From: a bacterium endosymbiont of Escarpia laminata
GTDB taxonomy: Bacteria > Pseudomonadota > Gammaproteobacteria > Chromatiales > Chromatiaceae
Direction: 5' to 3'
Assembly (NCBI GenBank): GCA_003660235.1
Contig: QGON01000051.1
Coordinates: forward strand, 1 to 64,000
Length of the DNA: 64,000 bases
The translations under genes and the position numbers were made by a program. Below the pieces are notes generated by a model. The model saw only the letters and a program-made list of their open reading frames with translations, had not been told where the DNA came from and searched no databases. Numbering within the stretch: position 1 is the stretch's first letter; the number at the start of each line of letters is the position of its first letter. Below, piece after piece: positions 8,022 through 14,650 of the stretch.

Positions 8022-9491
8022 ATGCGCAATGTCAGGATAACCAGATGGTACCTTCATCTACTACTTTTCGCCTTTCCGCTATGGTTGGGTGCAATCAGCA
8101 TAAGTTTGGCAGACAAGGTTTCATTGGATTCAAGCAATTGGGGACTGGAAGAGGGCGAAGCCTGTATCAGTTGCCACAAAAAGTCCTCGGCCGGCCTTAC
8201 CCATCAATGGCAATCCAGTGCCCATGCCTCGGCAGGCGTCAATTGTCTGGACTGCCACTATGCAGATCAGGTCGATAAAGATGCCATAGAACACGAAGGC
8301 AGCATCATCGCCACAATTGTTTCCCCTAAAGACTGCGGTCGTTGCCATACCAGGGAATATAAGGAAACTGAAGGGTCTGTTCATTCCAAAGCACTCTCTT
8401 TGATCAAGAATCGTATACCGGCCTTGGCGGATAACCTCACTGGTCAGGAGATGATTACTGCCGGCTGCGCCAAATGTCACGGCTCGAAAGTGGAAGTACG
8501 TGGAGATGGCAGCCTCTCACCCAACAGTTGGCCGAACACAGGCATTGGCCGTATCAATCCGGATGGATCCCGCGGATCCTGTTCCGCATGCCATGGCAGG
8601 CACAGTTTCTCTAAGGCCCAGGCCAGAGACCCAAGCGCCTGTGTCTGGTGCCATTCCGGCCCGGAATCACCCGACGGAGAAGTATTCGACAGCTCAAAAC
8701 ATGGCATGCTCTTCGCTGCAAACAGAGAGAAGATGAATCTCCACAGTGACGAGTGGGTACTTGGTAAAGACTATAGTGCCGCCCCCACCTGCGTTACCTG
8801 CCATATGGGTGCAACTCCTGGTGTAAAAGCCAGCCACGATGTTGGAATGCGCGATGCATGGAACCTGAACCAGCCAATCTCGGAGAAACAATCGCTTATC
8901 ATTTTCGAAGATGGTGACAGAAGAGAGCTGCCTGAGTCTCAGCCAATACCAAGACGTGGTAATGAAATATCAAAACTTGATGGCAGTATGGGCAAGGTTA
9001 AAGCCGTCGCAAGCTCTAAAAGACGGCGTCAGATCATGAGCAAGGTCTGTCTCGAGTGCCATAGCAAAGGGTTTGCCAACGGGTTCATGAAACAGTTCGA
9101 CAATGTCGTCAAACTCTACAATGTGAAGTTCGGGAAACCTGCACAGGCCATTATGTTGGCGCTTTACGATATGAACCTGCTCACTCCCGCCCCCTTTGAC
9201 GATCCACTTGAATTTACCTACTGGCGTCTCTGGCACGATGAAGGTACCCGAGCCAGACATGGTGCTGCAATGATGAGTCCGAATTTTGCCTGGTGGGAGG
9301 GAATGCACCTGGTAGGACAGAACTTTTATGGGGAGTTTCTGCCTCAGGTGCGTGAACTGGCAGGTGCAGAGAATGCTGATAAATTGATCAACGAGCATGT
9401 GCTCAGCCTTGACGAGCACAGCTGGTTGAAAAATCCTTCAAAACCCAACCCTATCCTCGGTTATGGCATAGGAAAACCCAGCCATGATTAA
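8022..9491 (+). CDS. Octaheme hydroxylamine oxidoreductase-like cytochrome c (HAO family)
   Basis: 489 residues with signal peptide (LHLLLFAFPLWLGAISISLA) and eight CxxCH motifs from CISCH at 48-52 to CLECH at 343-347, followed by a helical C-terminal domain with YWRLWHDEGTRARHGAAM and NFAWWEGMHL, typical of HAO-family octahemes. The start at 8022 is chosen because GGAGG (8011-8015) lies 6 bases ahead; it abuts the alternative ATG at 8016. In nitrifiers HAO oxidises hydroxylamine; in epsilonproteobacteria a form encoded with a NrfH-like protein is thought to run reductively. The next gene here is such a partner (8-base overlap), and perfect FNR sites precede the gene, so I infer anaerobic reduction of nitrite, NO or hydroxylamine. 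Whether the crosslinking tyrosine of true HAO is present needs an alignment. Confidence 0.85.
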   Translation: MRNVRITRWYLHLLLFAFPLWLGAISISLADKVSLDSSNWGLEEGEACISCHKKSSAGLTHQWQSSAHASAGVNCLDCHYADQVDKDAIEHEGSIIATIVSPKDCGRCHTREYKETEGSVHSKALSLIKNRIPALADNLTGQEMITAGCAKCHGSKVEVRGDGSLSPNSWPNTGIGRINPDGSRGSCSACHGRHSFSKAQARDPSACVWCHSGPESPDGEVFDSSKHGMLFAANREKMNLHSDEWVLGKDYSAAPTCVTCHMGATPGVKASHDVGMRDAWNLNQPISEKQSLIIFEDGDRRELPESQPIPRRGNEISKLDGSMGKVKAVASSKRRRQIMSKVCLECHSKGFANGFMKQFDNVVKLYNVKFGKPAQAIMLALYDMNLLTPAPFDDPLEFTYWRLWHDEGTRARHGAAMMSPNFAWWEGMHLVGQNFYGEFLPQVRELAGAENADKLINEHVLSLDEHSWLKNPSKPNPILGYGIGKPSHD

Positions 9492-10110
9492 GATTAGAAT
9501 GCCACTTTTCATCACCCGGCATGTGCTGCTTGCCTTGATCCTCGGCGGTGTGGCTGGTATCGGGTTTATGGTTTTTCTTACGGAATTCGATCACTTCACC
9601 AGTACTGAGGCTTTTTGCACCAACTGCCATTCGATGGAGCTTGTCGCTGAGCCCTATCGGGAGTCCGCACACTTTCGTCCTGCCTCAGGCGTGCGGGCCA
9701 GCTGTGGTGACTGCCATGTTTCCGAGGGGGTTTTCGCTGCCACCTGGGATCACTTTATAGGCGGCAAGGATCTCTACAATCAGATTTTCGGTCCTGATTA
9801 CGATGATCCGGTAATTGCCAAGCTGCATATGCCGGAGGCTGCTTTTTCCGCTCGTGAGTGGTTCAGGAAACGGAACTCCGCTACCTGCAAGCGTTGTCAT
9901 GTCAAAGAAGCCATCTATGGCACCCGCCCCGATACAGTGGAAATCCATAAACAAGATGCAAAAGATAAATCCTGCATCGAATGTCACTACAACCTGGTAC
10001 ATGCAAAGGTGCCGGCTGAGAGCGTCTTCAAACGCGACGAATGGAACAGAATGGTCGAGCAGGAGTTCGATCTTAAACGGGGAGCCGCCGATAAATTGCT
10101 GGAAGAGTAA
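9484..10110 (+). CDS. Tetraheme NapC/NirT/NrfH-family quinol dehydrogenase
   Basis: 208 residues: one N-terminal membrane helix (about 10-33), then four CxxCH motifs (CTNCH at 45-49, CGDCH, CKRCH, CIECH). This is the standard design of membrane-anchored quinol oxidases that feed periplasmic reductases. It overlaps the HAO-like gene by 8 bases (ATGATTAA), so the two are co-translated, and it most likely passes quinol electrons to that octaheme protein. It is longer at the C-terminus than minimal NrfH, with a charged tail after the last heme. Confidence 0.88.
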   Translation: MIKIRMPLFITRHVLLALILGGVAGIGFMVFLTEFDHFTSTEAFCTNCHSMELVAEPYRESAHFRPASGVRASCGDCHVSEGVFAATWDHFIGGKDLYNQIFGPDYDDPVIAKLHMPEAAFSAREWFRKRNSATCKRCHVKEAIYGTRPDTVEIHKQDAKDKSCIECHYNLVHAKVPAESVFKRDEWNRMVEQEFDLKRGAADKLLEE

Positions 10111-10175
10111 AGATTGAGGCGCGATAAGGCGTTACCCAACCACACTGAAAATAGCTCAATTTAGGTATCAAAACT

Positions 10176-10424
10176 ATGAGTCTTCTAAAAATTGGTTGTA
10201 AAACCATGCGTGAAGGCGTAATCGTCTCCACCATTTTTTTCTTCGCCGGGGTTTTGATGATAATGACGGGACTCAAAATTGTCCCGGATATCTTCTACAT
10301 GCAGCAGATTGTCATGTTCGCAGGCTTGCTGCTACTGCTTTTCGCTCCATTGATACTGATTACAACTTTCCTTCTTACGGTGTTACCTGGGGCCAGAGAG
10401 AAAATGGATAAATGTGAGCACTGA
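10176..10424 (+). CDS. Small two-helix membrane protein with CKTMR start and C-E-H end
   Basis: 82 residues, two membrane helices (about 15-34 and 44-68) flanked by a short N-terminal segment with CKTMR and a C-terminus ending in Lys-Cys-Glu-His. Located 65 bases after the NrfH-like gene on the same strand, so it may belong to that transcription unit. It is clearly related to the small protein encoded convergently at 10554-10796. Function is not known to me. The terminal Cys and His residues on the same side of the membrane could bind a metal or heme, but this is speculation. Confidence 0.65.
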   Translation: MSLLKIGCKTMREGVIVSTIFFFAGVLMIMTGLKIVPDIFYMQQIVMFAGLLLLLFAPLILITTFLLTVLPGAREKMDKCEH

Positions 10425-10494
10425 AACCTTGAGCTAAAACTGGATATGACTATCAGTACGGGTCATTTTCAAGAGCCTTCAGCGTTGCAATATC

Positions 10495-10524
10495 AAAAGG
10501 CCGCTCCATTTGGGGCGGCCTTTT
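10495..10524. terminator. Bidirectional rho-independent terminator
   Basis: AAAAGGCCGC (10495-10504), loop of 10, GCGGCCTTTT (10515-10524). With A and T runs on both sides it can end transcription from both the plus and minus genes that converge here. Confidence 0.9.
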
Positions 10525-10553
10525 GTTTCTAAGTATTACGCCAACGGGCCAGC

Positions 10554-10796
10554 TCAATGCTGGCAATTCTTCAAATGCTCATTCACAGTTGGAATAAGCG
10601 ATGCCAAAGCCGCTGCCAGCAGGATAGCCGGACTGATTAACAGTGCAGCAAACCCAGGATAGACAAGCCAAATAAACAGGCCAGGAACGGGATCAGACAA
10701 CAGTAGCACTGGAGCTAACAAAACCACGCTCAGCACCAACATTGTACCTGAAGCTATGACGACGGCTCTCATCGATTTACAGGTGAAGATACTCAC
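10554..10796 (-). CDS. Small two-helix membrane protein, paralogue of the 10176 gene
   Basis: 80 residues. It aligns end to end with its convergent neighbour: Met-Ser, CK(S/T)MR, VI-x-S, a central hydrophobic pair of helices, Pro-x-Ile-Leu, a Leu/Ile-Pro after helix two, and a Cys-(Glu/Gln)-His terminus. The two differ at most hydrophobic positions, so the duplication is old and the termini are what selection kept. The function is unknown. Expression is probably independent, from a promoter with a palindrome upstream at 10829-10850. Confidence 0.65.
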   Translation of the reverse strand: MSIFTCKSMRAVVIASGTMLVLSVVLLAPVLLLSDPVPGLFIWLVYPGFAALLISPAILLAAALASLIPTVNEHLKNCQH

Positions 10797-10828
10797 TTCA
10801 TTTACCTTCTGATATTGCTTTATAATGG

Positions 10829-10850
10829 TAAGTATATTAGATAATACTTA
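10829..10850. promoter_or_regulatory. 22-bp palindrome upstream of the small membrane protein gene
   Basis: TAAGTAT (10829-10835), 8 bases, ATACTTA (10844-10850), 33 bases upstream of the minus-strand start at 10796. Position and symmetry suggest an operator for a dimeric regulator; the regulator is unknown. The rest of 10851-11149 shows no gene I can support. Confidence 0.4.
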
Positions 10851-11149
10851 TACTCATGTCAAGTTTTAGCGCCTGTAACTAAACCTGAATCACAAATTTT
10901 CAGGAATATTACGATTTTTTGGGCTCATTATTTTTCGGCATGAATCTGAAGCGAGCGAACAGCATTCAGAAAGTGCCTGCCGGGATACAGGCAATCACAC
11001 AAAACAGATCAGTAAATCCGGCACGCCCCACCCTGAACGTCGATCACCAGTGCCATTGAGATAACCGACGTGGATGGCATCCTGATTCAGCAGACCGCTG
11101 CCGACTATCTCCGTTAGGAGTAAACCAATGGCGAACGATCTCACCCTGC

Positions 11150-12454
11150 CTACTGTTTCTCCAATAAATAAGTGATGAGCACAGCCTCTGCCAGCGCCAC
11201 CCCCAATATCACCCACATCAAATACTTGGCCCATTCGGAAAAACGCACACGATTTGTCAGGAGTTCCGAAAAATCCATAAGCTCCTGCCGGAGAAAAATA
11301 CTCTCGATGGCTGACTGCAGATGGCTGGCTACTTTCTCCAGAAGCACCCTGTCCGCCTCCTGAAAACTCTCCCCTCCCATCTTGTTCAGGACCAGGATGG
11401 CTCCCGCAGTTTTCTGGTCGGAGAGGCTCTGTATTGGAACGCACAATTCATTTCGGGTCACAAACCCCGTCTGCGCATCGATCTCTTTATGTGGACCATC
11501 CAGCAGATCCATGTCTTCCTTTACATTGTAATCACCGGTGGCGATCACCTGGCCAACCAATGAATCATGCAGGTCCATCTCAATCTGCTTTTCATCGAGT
11601 CCCGTGCCGCTTTGCAGCCAGACTTTTCCTGTCTTTGGATCATTGATAAAGATACTACAGCGCTCTACATTCAAGGCATTGGGAATTACCTCGACAAAGA
11701 GATCAAGCAGCTTCTTGTTACCCCGAATACTCCAGGAACGATTAAGCAGTCTCTCACGTAACCTGATTTGATCAAGATGGTGATAAAGCGCCTCACCATG
11801 TTCATCAGATTGAACCAACTGACCAAGCACGGGTTCACAGATTCTCTTGGGCTTTCCATTTAAAGCATCCCTGATGTAGACAGTCATTCCGTTTTGATGA
11901 AAAAAGAGTGCAAGCCGTTTAAAAAACAGCAGTTCCTCACGAACTTTGTCCAGAGTGAGGTCATCATCAACATGATGTGTGCCCGACTTCGACCTCGTCT
12001 GTCTGAGCTCAAAAGTCTTTTCGGCGGGTAATAGGATGAATTCAAAGACGAATCGCTCACGAAAATTTGTAGAAAACGGATGCGTCTTTGGAGGAGGTAA
12101 GGGAATGCGAAAAAAATCGATCTCTAAGTAGGATGAATCATCAAGCGTATATGCGTCGTAGACAGGTACGGCTTTTTCAAATCCAACGAAAGGCAGGCCA
12201 AGATGAAGCTCTCTCGGTCGTTGATGCAAAATAGGAGATTTCCACCAGTCCTTGCTTGAAATATCGAGGTAGCCTTCCTCTGGCCAACCGCCAATCGCGT
12301 TGAGAATGGTTGTTTTCCCACAACCCGGAGGACCGGTAATAACGAGTTTTTTCGTCTCTAAAAAAGCCGGGAACTGAATCCCCTTAATCGTGTCGACCTC
12401 TCCTATTTCCTCTGATTTGAAAGCATCTCCCAATCTTTCCATCTTTATCCCCAT
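11150..12454 (-). CDS. P-loop NTPase fused to a GAF domain with a C-terminal membrane anchor
   Basis: 434 residues. Walker A GPPGCGKTT at 41-49 sits in an ABC/AAA-like N-terminal part (KLVITGPPGCGKTTILNAIGG). A middle region (about 130-250) is charged and partly helical. A GAF domain follows at about 255-395 (VERCSIFINDPKTGKVW, LCVPI, GAILVLNK), the small-ligand or redox sensing fold. The last 25 residues form a membrane helix (MWVILGVALAEAVLITYLL), which would tether the protein facing the cytoplasm. The neighbouring genes give no functional clue. It may be a ligand-gated ATPase switch. I know of no named family with this domain order, and a clear Walker B was not found by eye. Confidence 0.7.
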   Translation of the reverse strand: MGIKMERLGDAFKSEEIGEVDTIKGIQFPAFLETKKLVITGPPGCGKTTILNAIGGWPEEGYLDISSKDWWKSPILHQRPRELHLGLPFVGFEKAVPVYDAYTLDDSSYLEIDFFRIPLPPPKTHPFSTNFRERFVFEFILLPAEKTFELRQTRSKSGTHHVDDDLTLDKVREELLFFKRLALFFHQNGMTVYIRDALNGKPKRICEPVLGQLVQSDEHGEALYHHLDQIRLRERLLNRSWSIRGNKKLLDLFVEVIPNALNVERCSIFINDPKTGKVWLQSGTGLDEKQIEMDLHDSLVGQVIATGDYNVKEDMDLLDGPHKEIDAQTGFVTRNELCVPIQSLSDQKTAGAILVLNKMGGESFQEADRVLLEKVASHLQSAIESIFLRQELMDFSELLTNRVRFSEWAKYLMWVILGVALAEAVLITYLLEKQ

Positions 12455-12566
12455 GCGGCTGGAATAGCCCTGTCTGAGTATGGTGATTCGCGCGATTGTA
12501 TTTGTGGTAAATGTTCTTCCTATTAGTTGTCTTTGTCAAAATGATGGCGCGTTTCTTCACAGAACT

Positions 12567-13580
12567 CTAGCTATAGAGCGAGTGCAAGCGGCTGGCAATG
12601 CGGCTGTGCTCCACCAGCTCTTTGCGGGGATAGCGAACGATGACGCCACAGCGGCGGGTCTTGCCGATGCGGATATTGGCATAGGGCACCTGATGGCCAG
12701 CATCCACATCGACTACCACGTTGATGCGGTTGAGACAGTCTTCATGGCTCTCCAGGCCGCAGTAGTCTGGCGAGTGGTTGAGCACATCAATGAGCAGGTC
12801 AAGGTAGTCGTTGATGGTTTCCAGTCTCTGGCGTAGCTTTGCAAGCTTCTGTTCTATCTCGGCCAGTTGTTGGGAGTATGAGCCTCCTGTTGCAACGTCA
12901 GGGGATTTTTCGTGCAGAAAATCAAGGCCACTACGCTCGGCATGACGGGTCTTGATCTCCATTTTCAGATGGACTTTTTGCCGTTCAAGATCGGCCTTCT
13001 CCTTGCTGTGGAGGGCCACTTTCTGTACCGATTCTGCGAGCAGATGCTGAAAGGCCCGTTCCCGTAGATCGCGACGCACATCGACCTCCGACTCGGCGGG
13101 TTTAACCAGATGATGGTCGGAATAGTAGACCACGTCCTGCATCACATCACTCTGCACCATATCCCCCCTCAGGGCGTGACCGGGGCGGGTCTTCCTGTGC
13201 CGAGTCATGACCATCAGGACGTAAATATACTCGAGGCTGGCTTGGGCAGGTTGGTCTGAAAAGGCGCGGAATTCGGTACTGTGGCTAAAGAGATGTTCGA
13301 GCTTTTCGGAGGAACCGAAATAGGCGTTGACCCTGGGGTCTGCGCCGAAGGCCTTGGCGTTGACATCCACCGGGCCAGGGATGCGTTCGATGAGCGATTC
13401 GGCATACAGCAGGGCGCTCTCCACTGCCGGTGACAGCTTCTTGCGGTAGCCGGGGATCAGAGCGATCCGGCTGTCGAACTCTTTGATCGCCAGGTCAATG
13501 TGCTGCTCGATCTCTTCCGCCGGCAGACGGGATGTCCTGGGCTCATCTGTGGAAAATAGTTTATGTAACCATGCCAGCAT
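12567..13580 (-). CDS. Conserved-looking cytoplasmic protein with central coiled coil, unknown
   Basis: 337 residues, no signal peptide or membrane helix. Residues about 175-290 are strongly helical and charged (KEKADLERQKVHLKMEIK, QQLAEIEQKLAKLRQRL), a likely coiled coil. The N-terminal 170 residues look globular and the C-terminal 45 residues contain a beta-rich part (RINVVVDVDAGHQ, NIRIGKTRRCGVIVRY). Codon use and length argue for a real gene. I do not recognise the family. It lies 112 bases upstream, on the same strand, of the P-loop/GAF gene, so the two could be cotranscribed. Confidence 0.65.
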   Translation of the reverse strand: MLAWLHKLFSTDEPRTSRLPAEEIEQHIDLAIKEFDSRIALIPGYRKKLSPAVESALLYAESLIERIPGPVDVNAKAFGADPRVNAYFGSSEKLEHLFSHSTEFRAFSDQPAQASLEYIYVLMVMTRHRKTRPGHALRGDMVQSDVMQDVVYYSDHHLVKPAESEVDVRRDLRERAFQHLLAESVQKVALHSKEKADLERQKVHLKMEIKTRHAERSGLDFLHEKSPDVATGGSYSQQLAEIEQKLAKLRQRLETINDYLDLLIDVLNHSPDYCGLESHEDCLNRINVVVDVDAGHQVPYANIRIGKTRRCGVIVRYPRKELVEHSRIASRLHSLYS

Positions 13581-13634
13581 TATCGACTACCTGTTGTTCG
13601 GCCTAACAACACTATAGCTGACAGTGGCTGACGG

Positions 13635-14582
13635 GGTTTTTTTTCCGGCTCCGAGATCGGTGTGGTCAGTGCCGACCGTATGAAACTGCGTCACCGGGCA
13701 GCCAAAGGTTCCGAGGGATCACGACTGGCCCTGGAGATGCTCAAAAAACCGGAATGGCTGTTGTCCACCACCCTGGTGGGCACCAACATAGCTGTGGTTA
13801 CCAACACCACCATGGCCACCGCCTTGATGCTTGAGTTGTTCGGCCCGGGCTCCAGCTGGATGGCCGTCGTACTGGTCGCGCCCCTGATCTGGGTGTTCGG
13901 GGAGATCGTACCCAAGAGCATTTTTCAGCAGCGCGCCAACGATCTTACCCCACGCGTCATCTTTGTCCTGAAATTCTGTTCCTACCTGTTCTATCCCATC
14001 CTGCTGGTATTCAGCTTTTTGGCCCGCCTGCTGGGTCGCCTGCTCGGCGGCAACGATACACAAAACCCCTTCACACTGCGTGAGGAGATCAAGACCATGA
14101 TGCAAATGTCCGGCAATGACGGGGACATAGAGCCGATTGAGCAGGGTATGATCAGACGCCTGTTCAATTTCGGCGAAACCACGGCGCACGAAGTGATGAT
14201 GCCGCTGATCGACGTGGCCATGGTGGAACGGGAAGTCACCTGTAGTGAAGCCCGAAAAGTCGCCATAGAACATTCACACGCAAGAATTCCTGTCTATCAG
14301 GAACGGGTGGACCGCATCGTGGGCGTGCTTGACACACTGGAACTGCTGGGGGTGGCGGCAGACGAGCCGATTCAACCCTTCATCAAGCAGGTCACATACG
14401 TACCCGCCGGCAAGAGTATCCAGGATCTTTTGCTGGACATGCGCAGGACAAGGGAGCAAGTCACCGTCGTGGTGGACGAATTTGGTGGTGCGGAAGGCAT
14501 CGTCAGTATCGAATACAAGAAACTCAAGTTCACCATACTGCGCGGGTCCGCCCAATCCATACAGGAAGTCAAAATCAGCTGA
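13635..14582 (+). pseudogene. CNNM/CorC-type ion transporter, decayed at both ends
   Basis: The frame encodes the CNNM (DUF21) membrane domain and a CBS pair (TAHEVMMPLIDVAMVEREV, HARIPVYQERVDRIVGVL, VVVDEFGGAEGIVSIE). Two defects are visible. First, the family opening FFSGSEI-x-VVSADR is encoded at 13638-13673, but a TGA at 13629 lies just upstream in frame, so the first membrane helix is lost; a run of eight T at 13637-13644 hints at a slipped frame. Second, after GIVSIE the protein jumps to YKKLKFTILRGS and QEVKIS, which is the very end of the CorC/HlyC domain, so roughly 70 codons are deleted in frame. Function is therefore unlikely. The intact family exports or senses divalent cations. 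Confidence 0.75.
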
Positions 14583-14650
14583 TGTTTCGTTGGCAAAGGG
14601 ATGGGGGCTGCTTCCCTACACCAGACAGGCAATTTTATTATTGGTTGGCG

